A stretch of 64,000 bases of DNA from Amycolatopsis arida (GCF_900115565.1 NZ_FOWW01000004.1:310001-374000); one strand, 5' to 3'. Positions 35,036 through 43,702 are shown, counted from the stretch's first letter. Numbers and translations are program-made. Notes: a model not told the origin generated them from the letters alone.

Positions 35036-36079
35036 TCAGCGTGGCTTGCTCGCCACCACGAGGTCGCGCACGATGGCCTGGTCGACCCGGTGGACGAACT
35101 CCTCGAACGGGCCGCCGGTGCGCACCTCCAGGCCGGCCCGCTCGAGGATCGCGACCAGCTCGGCCCGGTCGACGACGTGGGTGTTCCACGAGATGCCCAT
35201 CGCGCCGCCGCGGCGGAGCACCCTGGTCCACACCGGCACCGCGGCGGCGAGCAGCTCGCGCGGGTTGCGGGTCACTCCCGGCGTCTGGGCGCGGTGGCTG
35301 CCGTGCTGGATGCCGTAGGGCGCGTCGGCGACGACGACGTCGACCGAGCCGGGCCGGACCAGCTCGTCGGTGGTCAGCGTGTCGCACTGCAGGTGGGTGA
35401 GCCGGCGGGTGTCACCGGCCTTGTAGGCCTCCTTGGTCAGGCCGAACTCGACCTCCAGCCGCCGGCCGAGGCGCACCTTGTTGCGGCGCACCTGCCCGGA
35501 CTCGGCGCGGTGCTTGATCCGCTTGGTGCGCAACCAGGTCTTGAGGAACTGCTCGTGGGCCTCGAAGTCGCGGCCGTCGACGTCCAGCCCGGTGGCCGAG
35601 TAGCCGTACATCATGGCCTGGTGCAGCGTGGTGCCCCGGCCGCACAGCGGGTCGAGCACGTGCAGCGCCCGCTCCCGCATCGCCGCCGGCCGGTCGGTGG
35701 CCATCAGCGTCACGTTGAGCAGCAGCTTGGTGAACAGCTCGTTGGTCTTGCCGGAGTACTTGGGGATGGTCAGCAGGTCCGAGTCGAACCGGTCGAGCGG
35801 ATCCACCGGCAGCGGCCGCAGCAGCTCGCCGGTGCGTTCGAACAACGCGTACCGGGCGGACAGGTCGGACAGGAACCCGACGTCGGCGGCGGACAGCGGG
35901 CGCTCGGTGGCGAAGGTCACGTAGTCCACTCCGCCCATCCGCTCCTGCCCGATCTCGCCCACCGGGGTCGACAGCACGGCGTCGGCGAAGACCCGCAGCT
36001 CGGCGCGCAGCAGCCGGGGTGCGGTGTCGGTGTAGACCCGGTTGGCCGAGGGGTAGACGAGGATCGCGTACTCGGGCAT
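35036..36079 (-). CDS. G10-type tRNA/rRNA guanine-N2 methyltransferase-like protein
   Basis: 347 residues. The C-terminal SAM domain has motif I LDPLCGRGTTLHQAM and the catalytic loop VVVADAPYGIQHGSHR. Archaeal Trm-G10 and related N2-guanine methyltransferases have D/N-P-P-Y there, so the first proline is alanine here. The N-terminal 150 residues (YAILVYPSANRVYTDTAPRL) lack a recognisable THUMP signature. KYSGKTNELFTKLLLNVTLM links to the Rossmann domain as in UPF0020 proteins. The RNA target is unknown. ATG 36079 lies 8 bases after TACGCT. Confidence 0.8.
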   Translation of the reverse strand: MPEYAILVYPSANRVYTDTAPRLLRAELRVFADAVLSTPVGEIGQERMGGVDYVTFATERPLSAADVGFLSDLSARYALFERTGELLRPLPVDPLDRFDSDLLTIPKYSGKTNELFTKLLLNVTLMATDRPAAMRERALHVLDPLCGRGTTLHQAMMYGYSATGLDVDGRDFEAHEQFLKTWLRTKRIKHRAESGQVRRNKVRLGRRLEVEFGLTKEAYKAGDTRRLTHLQCDTLTTDELVRPGSVDVVVADAPYGIQHGSHRAQTPGVTRNPRELLAAAVPVWTRVLRRGGAMGISWNTHVVDRAELVAILERAGLEVRTGGPFEEFVHRVDQAIVRDLVVASKPR

Positions 36080-36142
36080 GGCGCCAGAGCGTAACTTGCC
36101 CGGTGTCGACCCCCAGCCGCCCGCACCCGTGAAGGACGCCCC

Positions 36143-37138
36143 GTGCCCGGAACCCTCCAGACCGACCTCACCCGCGCCGCCGACCTGCTGCGCGCCGCCA
36201 CCGACGTGACGTTGCTGGCGCACGTCCGGCCCGACGCCGACGCGCTGGGCAGCGCGCTCGCGCTCGGCCTGGTGCTGCGGCGCCGCGGCGCGCGGGTGCG
36301 GGTGTCGTTCGCCGACCCGGCCGAGCCGCCGGAGGGCCTGCGCGGCCTGGACACCGAGGGGTTGTGGGTGCCGCCCGCGACGTTGCCGGCGGGGGAGGGG
36401 CTGCTGGTCGTGCTGGACACGGCGAGCCCCGCTCGGCTCGGGGCGCTGGGCGGGCGGGTGCCGGCCGCGGTCGCCGCCGGGGTCCCGGTGCTGGTCGTCG
36501 ACCACCACGCGACGAACACCCGCTACGGCACCCACGATGTCGTGGACGGCACCGCCGAGGCGACCGCCGTGCTGGTGCTGCGGCTGATCGACGAGCTCGG
36601 CGCGGAGCTCGACGAGCCGGTGGCGCGCTGCCTCTACGCCGGGGTGATGACCGACACCAGTGGGTTCCGCCGGGCCCGCCCGGCCACCCACCACGTGGCC
36701 GCGCGGCTGCTCGCGGCCGGCGTCGACCCCGACCCGCTGACCCGCGCGCTGGTCGACGACCACCCGTTCGCGTGGCTGCCGATGCTCGGTGCCGTGCTCG
36801 CCGGCGCCCGGCTCGACCCGGCCGCGGCGGCGGGGCGTGGCCTGGTGCACGCGGTCGTGCCGGCCGAGCTGGTCGCCACGGTCCGGTTGGAGGAGGTGGA
36901 GAGCGTGATCGACGTCGTACGGTCCACCCGGGAGGCGGAGGTCGCGGCGGTGCTCAAGGAGCTGGAGCCGGGGGAGTGGACGGTGTCGCTGCGGGCGAAG
37001 GAGGCGGTGGACGTGGCCGCGGCCGCCCGCGCCCTGGGCGGCGGCGGGCACCGGCTGGCGGCCGGGTGCACGGTGCGCGGCACCGCCGACGAGGTGGTGG
37101 CCCGGATCAAGGCCGCACTGGCTGGCGTCGCCGGCTGA
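36143..37138 (+). CDS. DHH-family phosphoesterase (NrnA-like bifunctional nanoRNase/pAp phosphatase)
   Basis: 331 residues. The DHH domain has TLLAHVRPDADALGSALALG (D-x-D metal ligands), VLDTAS and LVVDHHATNTRYG. The DHHA1 domain has ALGGGGHRLAAGC. Members degrade 2-5-nt RNAs and dephosphorylate pAp, with Mn2+. GTG 36143 follows GAAGGAC. The same gene follows rbfA in mycobacteria, supporting the assignment. Confidence 0.92.
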   Translation: MPGTLQTDLTRAADLLRAATDVTLLAHVRPDADALGSALALGLVLRRRGARVRVSFADPAEPPEGLRGLDTEGLWVPPATLPAGEGLLVVLDTASPARLGALGGRVPAAVAAGVPVLVVDHHATNTRYGTHDVVDGTAEATAVLVLRLIDELGAELDEPVARCLYAGVMTDTSGFRRARPATHHVAARLLAAGVDPDPLTRALVDDHPFAWLPMLGAVLAGARLDPAAAAGRGLVHAVVPAELVATVRLEEVESVIDVVRSTREAEVAAVLKELEPGEWTVSLRAKEAVDVAAAARALGGGGHRLAAGCTVRGTADEVVARIKAALAGVAG

Positions 37139-37176
37139 CGTCTGCTGTGGTCTTCTCCTGAGTTGCCGCGTCCCGG

Positions 37177-37226
37177 ACCCCATCCCGAAGCCTGATTGTG
37201 TTGGCGGCTTCGGATCGGGATGGGGT
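37177..37226. terminator. Long imperfect hairpin downstream of the DHH gene
   Basis: ACCCCATCCCGAAGCC (37177-37192) pairs with GGCTTCGG-ATCG-GGATGGGGT (37206-37226), leaving a 4-base bulge and a 13-base loop. It may terminate the DHH transcript, but lacks a T tract. The remaining bases to 37459, before the MATE gene, show no convincing gene. Confidence 0.5.
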
Positions 37227-37459
37227 GGGGGAGTGGATGTGGCTTCAACCCGTGTTGGCCCGCCCGACCGTTCGCGGCGCTGCGCTGGGCCGGGTGGGGG
37301 ACGGGGATGGCGCGCTCTTTGGGATGAGGCGTGCCGCACTGGGGCTGGGCGGTGCGATCGGTCGTGTCGGTGGCGGCGGCTACCGTGGCCTTGCGCGCGC
37401 CTGGCGGACTCGGCCACGGCCTCGCGGCGAAACGCGTGCACGACCACGGAAATGGGGGG

Positions 37460-38794
37460 ATGGCGGCGGTGACGGCGACCTCGCCGGTGGCGGACCGGGT
37501 GCCGGCGCGCCGGGTGCTGGGGCTGGCGGTCCCGGCGCTCGGAGTGCTCGCCGCCGAGCCGCTGTACGTCCTGGTCGACACGGCGGTGGTCGGGCACCTC
37601 GGCGCGCTGCCGCTGGCCGGCCTCGCCCTCGGCGGCGCGCTGCTCACCCTGGTGTCCACGCAGCTGACCTTCCTGTCCTACGGCACCACCGCCCGGGCGG
37701 CCCGGCTGCACGGCGCCGGCCGGCGCGCCGACGCGGTCGGCGAGGGGGCGCAGGCGACCTGGCTGGCGCTGGCCGTCGGGCTGGTGGTGCTGGGCCTCGG
37801 CCAGCTGCTCGCCGCGCCGGTGGCGCTGGCCATGTCCGGCGACCCCGCCATCGCCGACCGGGCCGTGTCCTGGCTGCGGATCGCGCTGTTCGGCGCGCCA
37901 CTGATCCTGGTCACCGTGGCCGGCAACGGCTGGATGCGCGGGGTGCAGGACACCGTGCGCCCGCTGCGTTACGTCCTGGCCGGCAACGGGATCTCCGCCG
38001 TGCTGTGCCCGGTCCTGGTGTACCCGGTCGGCTGGGGCCTGGAGGGTTCCGCGGTCGCCAACGTCGTCGCCCAGACGATCTCGGCCGGACTGTTCGTGCG
38101 TGCGCTCGCCCGGGAACGGGTGGGCCTGCGGCCCCGCCCCGCCGTGGTGCGCGCCCAGCTCGGACTCGGCCGCGACCTGGTGCTGCGCAGCCTCGCGTTC
38201 CAGGCCTGCTTCGTCTCCGCCACGGCGGTGGCCGCTCGCACCTCCACCGAGGCGGTCGGCGCCCACCAGGTGGTGTGGCAGCTGTGGATGTTCCTCGCGC
38301 TGGTGCTGGACTCGCTGGCGATCGCCGCCCAGTCGCTGGTCGGCGCCGCGCTCGGCGCCGGGTCGGCCCGGCAGGCGCGGGTGGTGGCCGGCCAGGTCAC
38401 CGCCTACGGGCTGGTCCTGGGCTGCGCGCTCACCGTGGTGTTCGCCGCGCTGGCGCCGGTGCTGCCGCGGGCGTTCACCTCCGACGCCGGCGTGCTCGCC
38501 ACGATCCCGCACGCGTGGTGGTTCTTCGTCGCCCTGCAGCCGGTCGCCGGCGTGGTGTTCGCCCTCGACGGCGTGCTGCTCGGCGCCGGTGACGCCGCGT
38601 TCCTGCGCACCGCGACCCTGGCCGCCGCGCTGCTCGGGTTCCTCCCGCTGATCTGGGTCTCCCACGGGCTCGGCTGGGGCCTCGGCGGAATCTGGACCGG
38701 CCTGTCGGTGTTCATGGTGCTCCGGCTGCTGACCGTGGTGGCCCGCTGGCGTTCCGGCCGCTGGGCCGTCACCGGTGCCGTCCGCACCGCCTGA
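37460..38794 (+). CDS. MATE-family (DinF-like) efflux transporter
   Basis: 444 residues with about twelve membrane segments. PALGVLAAEPLYVLVDTAVV and GHLGALPLAGLALGGALLTL are MATE openings; later SWLRIALFGAPLILVTVAGN with GWMRGVQDTVRPLRY matches DinF-type proteins. Members export drugs or oxidised metabolites using Na+ or H+ gradients. ATG 37460 directly follows GGGGGG, so the start is a little uncertain; upstream in-frame codons give a non-membrane Arg-rich lead. A DinF gene holds the same place after rbfA and nrnA in mycobacteria. Confidence 0.88.
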   Translation: MAAVTATSPVADRVPARRVLGLAVPALGVLAAEPLYVLVDTAVVGHLGALPLAGLALGGALLTLVSTQLTFLSYGTTARAARLHGAGRRADAVGEGAQATWLALAVGLVVLGLGQLLAAPVALAMSGDPAIADRAVSWLRIALFGAPLILVTVAGNGWMRGVQDTVRPLRYVLAGNGISAVLCPVLVYPVGWGLEGSAVANVVAQTISAGLFVRALARERVGLRPRPAVVRAQLGLGRDLVLRSLAFQACFVSATAVAARTSTEAVGAHQVVWQLWMFLALVLDSLAIAAQSLVGAALGAGSARQARVVAGQVTAYGLVLGCALTVVFAALAPVLPRAFTSDAGVLATIPHAWWFFVALQPVAGVVFALDGVLLGAGDAAFLRTATLAAALLGFLPLIWVSHGLGWGLGGIWTGLSVFMVLRLLTVVARWRSGRWAVTGAVRTA

Positions 38795-38804
38795 CCCACA
38801 GGTC

Positions 38805-38893
38805 GTGTCCGCGTTCCCTGACCGGATGTCGGCGTCGCACGGCGCGGACACCCGTACCCGGGCGGCGGACACCGGTACACAGAGCGCGGACAC
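38805..38893. repeat. 21-bp-period GCGGACAC repeat with one inverted copy
   Basis: GCGGACAC starts at 38844, 38865 and 38886, exactly 21 bases apart, and its complement GTGTCCGC is at 38805-38812. The first two units also share CC(C/G)GTAC after the core. Two helical turns between copies put them on one DNA face, as in operators or iterons. It lies between the MATE stop and the MFS start. Confidence 0.6.
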
Positions 38894-39038
38894 GGTGTGG
38901 CGAACTCCACGTGGGTCACGGGTATGTTTCGGGATTGCGTAGGCGATACAACTATCGGGGCGCCGCCTCGTTTCGCACCGCTTCCCGACCAGTGGCACCG
39001 CCGCCATCCCGCCCGCCCGCGTGTCCGAAGGGAGCCTC

Positions 39039-40400
39039 GTGGCCTCGTCGCCCCCCGCCGCGCGTGGGTCGTCGCCCCCGATGATCCGGCGGGCCAGCCG
39101 GGGGTCCTGGGCCGTGTGGTTGGTCGGTGCCGCCGTCTACGTCCTCGCCGTCTTCCACCGCACGTCGTTCGGGGTGGCCGCGTTGCCCGCCGCCGAGCGC
39201 TTCGGCGTGGGTGCCGCCGCCCTCGGTGTCTTCACCGTGCTGCAGGTCGGCGTGTACGCGGCGATGCAGATCCCCACCGGCGTGCTGGTCGACCGGTTCG
39301 GCCCGCGGCGCGTGCTCACCGCCGCGCTGCTGCTGCTCGGCCTCGGCCAGGTCCTGCTCGCCGTGGCGCACTCCTACCCGCTGGGCCTGCTCGCCCGCGG
39401 CGTGCTCGGCCTCGGCGACGCGCTCAGCTTCGTCTCCGTGCTGCGGCTGGCCGCCAACCACTTCCCCGGCCGCCAGTACACCTCCGTCACCGCGTTCACC
39501 AGCGCGCTGGGCTTCGCCGGCAACCTCGCCGCCACCGTCCCGCTGGCCCTGCTGCTGGCCGGCCCCGGCTGGACGCCGACCTTCCTCGTCGCCGGGGTGG
39601 TCACCATGCTGTTCGTCGTCGCGGTGCAACTGCGCGTGCGGGACACCCCGACCCGCCGGACCACCGAGTCCCGGCCGGTCCCGCCGCGTGAGGTGACTCG
39701 GCAGGTCGCGGCCGCGTGGCGGGTGCCGGGCACCCGGCTGGGCTTCTGGACCCACTTCTCCACCATGTTCGGCCCGACCGTGCTGGTGCTGCTGTGGGGC
39801 GTGCCGTTCCTGGTGGAGGGCCAGGGCTACCCGGCGACCACGGCGAGCGGGCTGCTCGTGGTGTTCGTGGCCGGCTCGATAGTCGGTAACCCCCTGGTCG
39901 GCGCGTTCATCGGGCGCCGGCCCGCGCTGCGGATGCCACTGGTGATCGGCTACCTGGCCGGTGCCGCCGGGGTGTGGGCGGTGCTGCTGAGCTGGCCGGG
40001 GCGGATCCCGCTGGCCGTGCTGGTCCCCGCGTTCGGCTACCTCTCGCTGGGCGGCCCCGCCTCGGTGATCGGCTTCGCGCTGGCCAGGGACTACAACCCG
40101 CTGCCCAGGGTCGGCACCGCCACCGGCGTGGTCAACGTCGGCGGGTTCGTGGCCACCACGGTGACCGCGCTGACGGTCGGGGTCCTGCTGGAGGCGACCG
40201 GCGGCGACTTCCGGGTCGCGCTGCTGTCGGTGGTGGTCGTGCTGCTGTTCGGCAGCTGGCGGATGGCCGTCTGGTACCGGCGGACCAGGGCCGCGGTGCT
40301 GGCCGCGCAGGCCCGCGGCGAGGACGTCCCGGTCCGGCTGCGCCGACGGCGGTGGGACGTGCCCGTTCCGTACCGGGAGTCGGTGGCCCCGGCGGCCTGA
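39039..40400 (+). CDS. MFS transporter (nitrate/sugar-type family unclear)
   Basis: 453 residues with twelve predicted membrane segments. YVLAVFHRTSFGVAALPAAE is the first helix and loop, and VLVDRFGPRRVLTAALLLLG carries the conserved D-R-x-G-x-R loop of the major facilitator superfamily. FALARDYNPLPRVGTATGVV in the second half resembles family members that import organic acids or export drugs. A basic tail follows. GTG 39039 has GAAGGGAG 4-5 bases upstream and is preferred to GTG 39021. No substrate can be inferred from the sequence. The repeats at 38805-38893 precede it. Confidence 0.85.
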   Translation: MASSPPAARGSSPPMIRRASRGSWAVWLVGAAVYVLAVFHRTSFGVAALPAAERFGVGAAALGVFTVLQVGVYAAMQIPTGVLVDRFGPRRVLTAALLLLGLGQVLLAVAHSYPLGLLARGVLGLGDALSFVSVLRLAANHFPGRQYTSVTAFTSALGFAGNLAATVPLALLLAGPGWTPTFLVAGVVTMLFVVAVQLRVRDTPTRRTTESRPVPPREVTRQVAAAWRVPGTRLGFWTHFSTMFGPTVLVLLWGVPFLVEGQGYPATTASGLLVVFVAGSIVGNPLVGAFIGRRPALRMPLVIGYLAGAAGVWAVLLSWPGRIPLAVLVPAFGYLSLGGPASVIGFALARDYNPLPRVGTATGVVNVGGFVATTVTALTVGVLLEATGGDFRVALLSVVVVLLFGSWRMAVWYRRTRAAVLAAQARGEDVPVRLRRRRWDVPVPYRESVAPAA

Positions 40401-40421
40401 TCCCCGGCTCCCCCGCCGCGT

Positions 40422-40427
40422 TACAGT
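40422..40427 (+). promoter_or_regulatory. -10 element of a probable leaderless truB promoter
   Basis: TACAGT lies 7 bases before GTG 40435 and no ribosome site is present, fitting transcription that starts at the codon. Confidence 0.5.
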
Positions 40428-40434
40428 GCGCGGC

Positions 40435-41352
40435 GTGCCACGCCCCACCCCACCCCCGCCGGGGCTGCTGGTCGTCGACAAGCCCGGCGGCATGACCTCG
40501 CACGACGTGGTCGCCCGCGTCCGGCGGATCCTCGGCACCCGCAAGGTCGGCCACGCCGGCACGCTCGACCCGATGGCCACCGGGGTGCTCGTGTTGGGCG
40601 TCGAGCGGGCGACCAAGCTGCTCGGTCACCTTGCCCTGGACCGCAAGACCTACCTCGCCACCATCGTCCTCGGCGCCGCCACCACCACCGACGACGCCGA
40701 GGGCGAGCCGCTGTCCGAGGCCGGGCCGGAGGCGGTCGGCGAGATCACCCAGCCGGCCGTGCGGGCCGGCATCGCGGCGCTCACCGGGGACATCCAGCAG
40801 GTGCCGAGCGCGGTGAGCGCGGTCAAGGTCGACGGCCGGCGCGCCTACGCCAGGGTGCGCGCGGGCGAGCGGGTGGACCTGCCGCCCCGCCCGGTCACCG
40901 TGTACCGCTTCGACCTGCTCGCCCTGCGCCGCACGGACACCAGGGCCGAGCTCGACGTGGTGGTCGAGTGCTCCTCCGGCACCTACGTCCGCGCGCTCGC
41001 CCGTGACCTGGGCGCCGCGCTGGGCGTCGGTGGCCACCTCGGCGCGCTGTGCCGGACCACGGTGGGACCGTTCACCCTGGCCGCGGCGCGCACGCTGGAC
41101 CAGCTCGAGCAGCGGCCCGAGCTGTCCTACGACCTGGACGCCGCGGTCGCCGCCGCGTTCCCCCGCCGCGACGTGGATCAGGCCACCGCCAAAGCGGTCC
41201 GGCACGGCCGGCCCATCCCACCCGCCGGCCGGTCCGGCGTCTACGGCGTGTTCGATCCGGACGGCCACGCGCTCGCGCTCGCCGCCGACGCCGGCGACGT
41301 GGCCCGCTCCGTCGTGGTGCTGGCGCCGGCATCGCAAGGAGACCGAAAGTGA
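40435..41352 (+). CDS. truB: tRNA pseudouridine-55 synthase TruB
   Basis: 305 residues. LLVVDKPGGMTSHDVVARVR, KVGHAGTLDPMATGVLVLGV (catalytic Asp in G-T-L-D-P), GDIQQVPSAVSAVKVDGRRA and VVECSSGTYVRALARDLGAA are textbook TruB motifs; the C-terminal PUA-like domain ends VYGVFDPDGHALALA. It makes pseudouridine in the T loop of tRNAs. GTG 40435 is supported by the closely spaced TACAGT and the absence of a ribosome site. Confidence 0.96.
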   Translation: MPRPTPPPPGLLVVDKPGGMTSHDVVARVRRILGTRKVGHAGTLDPMATGVLVLGVERATKLLGHLALDRKTYLATIVLGAATTTDDAEGEPLSEAGPEAVGEITQPAVRAGIAALTGDIQQVPSAVSAVKVDGRRAYARVRAGERVDLPPRPVTVYRFDLLALRRTDTRAELDVVVECSSGTYVRALARDLGAALGVGGHLGALCRTTVGPFTLAAARTLDQLEQRPELSYDLDAAVAAAFPRRDVDQATAKAVRHGRPIPPAGRSGVYGVFDPDGHALALAADAGDVARSVVVLAPASQGDRK

Positions 41353-41431
41353 GCGGACCACCGCGACGTGCTGACCTGGCCGAATGGCTCACTTCCGGTC
41401 GGATTGCCAGCGACCAGCATTGTAGGGTGGG

Positions 41432-41468
41432 ACCGGCCCTTCGGCGGGACCCGGGCCGAAGGGCCGGT
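41432..41468 (+). terminator. Terminator hairpin between truB and ribF
   Basis: A perfect 14-bp inverted repeat (arms 41432-41445 and 41455-41468) with a 9-base loop lies 80 bases after truB and 27 bases before ribF. Confidence 0.75.
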
Positions 41469-41494
41469 TCGGTAGTGACAGTGCGGAGTGACAA

Positions 41495-42469
41495 GTGCAG
41501 CGGTGGCGCGGTTTGACGGACCTCCCCGGCGGCTGGGGGCGGTGCGTGGTCACGATCGGCGTGTTCGACGGCGTGCACCGGGGGCACCAGGCACTGATCC
41601 GGCGGACCGTCGAGGTGGCCAGGGCCCGTGGCCTGCCGAGCGTCGTGCTCACCTTCGACCCGCATCCGTCCGAGGTGGTCCGCCCCGGCAGCCACCCGGC
41701 GCAGCTGACCACCCTGCGCCGCAAGGCCGACCTGGTCGAGCAGCTCGGCGTCGACGTGTTCGCCGTGCTGCCGTTCACGCCGGAGCTGTCCCGGCTGCCG
41801 GCGCACGACTTCGCGCACGAGGTCCTGGTCGACAAGCTGCACGCGGCCGTGGTGGTGGTGGGCCGGAACTTCCGGTTCGGGCACAAGGCCGCCGGCGACG
41901 TCGAGTTGCTCCGCAAGCTCGGCGAGCGGTTCGGCTTCGTGGTCGACGCGGCGCAGCTGCAGGGCCGCACCCTGCCCGACGGCACCACCGGGGACCAGCC
42001 GGTGGGCGAGATCACCTTCTCGTCGACGTACGTGCGCTCCTGCATCGACGCCGGCGATGTCGCCGCGGCGGCCGAGGCGCTGGGCCGGCCGCACCGGCTC
42101 GAGGGCATCGTGGTCCGCGGCGAGGGGCGGGGGAGGGCGCTGGGCTATCCCACCGCCAACCTGTCGACGCCCCGGTTCGCCGCGGTGCCCGCCGACGGCG
42201 TCTACGCCTGCTGGTTCACCCGCGCCACCGCGCCGGACCAGCGGCTGCCGGCGGCCGTGTCGGTCGGCACCAACCCCACGTTCTCCGGTCGGGAGCGCAC
42301 GGTGGAGGCCTACGTCCTCGACCTCGACGAGGACTTCTACGGCCAGCACGTGGCACTGGACTTCGTCCACCGGCTGCGCGGGCAGATCCGGTTCGCCGAC
42401 CCGGGCGAGCTGGTGGATCGGATCGCCGACGACGTGGCCCGCACCCGGGCGACGCTGGGCGTGGACTGA
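41495..42469 (+). CDS. ribF: Bifunctional riboflavin kinase/FAD synthetase RibF
   Basis: 324 residues. The N-terminal adenylyltransferase domain has VVTIGVFDGVHRGHQALIRR (G-x-F-D-G-x-H-x-G-H), LTFDPHPSEVV, VGRNFRFGHKAAGDV and SSTYVRSCIDAGDVAAAAEA. The C-terminal kinase has RGRALGYPTANLSTPR (the PTAN motif) and VSVGTNPTFSGRERTVEAYV. It turns riboflavin into FMN and FAD. GTG 41495 is 6 bases after GGAG. The window also carries many flavin enzymes that need these products. Confidence 0.96.
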   Translation: MQRWRGLTDLPGGWGRCVVTIGVFDGVHRGHQALIRRTVEVARARGLPSVVLTFDPHPSEVVRPGSHPAQLTTLRRKADLVEQLGVDVFAVLPFTPELSRLPAHDFAHEVLVDKLHAAVVVVGRNFRFGHKAAGDVELLRKLGERFGFVVDAAQLQGRTLPDGTTGDQPVGEITFSSTYVRSCIDAGDVAAAAEALGRPHRLEGIVVRGEGRGRALGYPTANLSTPRFAAVPADGVYACWFTRATAPDQRLPAAVSVGTNPTFSGRERTVEAYVLDLDEDFYGQHVALDFVHRLRGQIRFADPGELVDRIADDVARTRATLGVD

Positions 42470-42614
42470 TCGGACGCTCTCGTCGACCGGTCGGCGGGTG
42501 CGAATGCGAACGCCTGGGTGAATCTGCCCCGGATGGCCGGCCCTACCTGGCAAGATGCTCGGGGACCATTCGCAGGAGGAACCCGTCCGACGCCGTCAAG
42601 GGGAGCAGGGCCAC

Positions 42615-43094
42615 GTGGAGGACCACAAGATCGTCCAGCGCAACGTCGCGTTGCAGCGCGAGTGGTACGGGGAACCGCTCGGCGACCGGGTGCGGCGGCT
42701 GGTGGTGGCCTTCGACGTCTCCCAGGCCTACCTCGCCGAGGTGCTGGGGATCAGCGCTCCGATGTTGAGCCAGGTGATGAGCGGGCGGCGGGCCAAGATC
42801 GGCAACCCGGTGGTGCTCGCCCGGATGATCATGCTGGAACGCAAGATCCTGCTCCCCGACGTCGCCGCCGGGCGGAAGGAGGCCCTGCGGGCCGCGCTGG
42901 AGGACGTCCGGCTGTCCCGGCCGAGGGTGGGCCGGGACACCCTGCCGGTGGCCGCGGCGACCGACGACCAGCCCGCGCTGGCCGCGTTGCGGGACGTCGC
43001 CGAGGACGAGGACCTCGTCGCGGCCGCCGACCGGCTCGACCCCGACTTCCCGGCGATCGCCGACCTGCTCCGCAGGGCGGGCAAGAACTCCTGA
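42615..43094 (+). CDS. Helix-turn-helix DNA-binding protein
   Basis: 159 residues. RVRRLVVAFDVSQAYLAEVL and GISAPMLSQVMSGRRAKIGN form an XRE-like helix-turn-helix (Q-x-x-L-A-x-x-x-G-x-S). ARMIMLERKILL follows, and the C-terminal half is acidic, helical and without known motifs. GTG 42615 has GGGGAG 9 bases upstream. Two bases separate its stop from thpR, so the two are co-transcribed. Its targets are unknown. Confidence 0.82.
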   Translation: MEDHKIVQRNVALQREWYGEPLGDRVRRLVVAFDVSQAYLAEVLGISAPMLSQVMSGRRAKIGNPVVLARMIMLERKILLPDVAAGRKEALRAALEDVRLSRPRVGRDTLPVAAATDDQPALAALRDVAEDEDLVAAADRLDPDFPAIADLLRRAGKNS

Positions 43095-43096
43095 GC

Positions 43097-43678
43097 ATGC
43101 GCCTGTTCAGCGCGGTCGTCCCGCCGGCGGAGGCGGTGCGGTCACTGCAGGCGGCACTGGCCGTCGCGCCGCGCGGCGCGGGCCTGCGCTGGGTGCCGTC
43201 CGGCCAGTGGCACATCACCCTCGGCTTCTACGGCGAGGACGACCTGGTGGCCAGGGTGGCGTGGTTGCGCCGGCGGCTCGCCGGGCTGCCGGCTCCGGCG
43301 CTGCGGCTGACCGGTGCCGGCACGTTCCCCGGGGTGCTGTGGGTGGGGGTCGACGGCCAGCTCACCGCGCTCGCCGCGGCCGCCGGCGCCACGGTCGACG
43401 ATCCCACCGGCCCGGCGTCGGCCGCCGGCACGACCGACGGCACGACCGGGGGCGCGGCCGGGGCCGCCACGGAGGATCTCCCGTTCCACCCCCATCTCAC
43501 CCTGGCGAGGGGCCGGGTCCGCTCCGAGCGACGCCGCTGGGTCGACCTGCTGGCCGGCTACGCGGGGCCGCGCTGGACGGCCACCGAGGTGGTGCTGTTG
43601 TCCAGCGAGCTGGGCCCCGGCGGGCCGCACTACACGCCGGTCGAGCGGTTCGCCCTCGCCGCGGGAGCGGCCGGTTAG
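43097..43678 (+). CDS. thpR: RNA 2',3'-cyclic phosphodiesterase (2'-5' RNA ligase family)
   Basis: 193 residues with two H-x-T-x motifs, WHITLGFYGEDDL at about residue 36 and HPHLTLARGR at about 133, which together hydrolyse 2',3'-cyclic phosphate ends. RLFSAVVPPAEAVRSL is the usual start. Between the motifs lies a Thr/Gly/Ala-rich insert of about 25 residues (ASAAGTTDGTTGGAAGAATE), built from near-repeats of GGCACGACCG and absent from typical members. It follows the HTH gene by 2 bases. Confidence 0.9.
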   Translation: MRLFSAVVPPAEAVRSLQAALAVAPRGAGLRWVPSGQWHITLGFYGEDDLVARVAWLRRRLAGLPAPALRLTGAGTFPGVLWVGVDGQLTALAAAAGATVDDPTGPASAAGTTDGTTGGAAGAATEDLPFHPHLTLARGRVRSERRRWVDLLAGYAGPRWTATEVVLLSSELGPGGPHYTPVERFALAAGAAG

Positions 43679-43680
43679 CC

Positions 43681-43702
43681 CGGCTGTTACGCTAGACAGC
43701 CG
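43681..43702. terminator. Hairpin between thpR and rpsO
   Basis: CGGCTGT and ACAGCCG (43681-43687, 43696-43702) form a 7-bp stem with an 8-base loop starting 2 bases after the thpR stop. The loop contains TACGCT, which could equally be an rpsO -10 element, so the hairpin may be a weak terminator or an operator. Confidence 0.45.

Noticed and set aside
38805-38893. CRISPR array
   Set aside because: Repeat units are only 8 bases with 13-base spacing, and there are no cas genes.
35036-39007. A giant minus-strand protein ending in the methyltransferase
   Set aside because: Only the part from ATG 36079 is a protein family; upstream it is shadow of the DHH, MATE and intergenic sequence.
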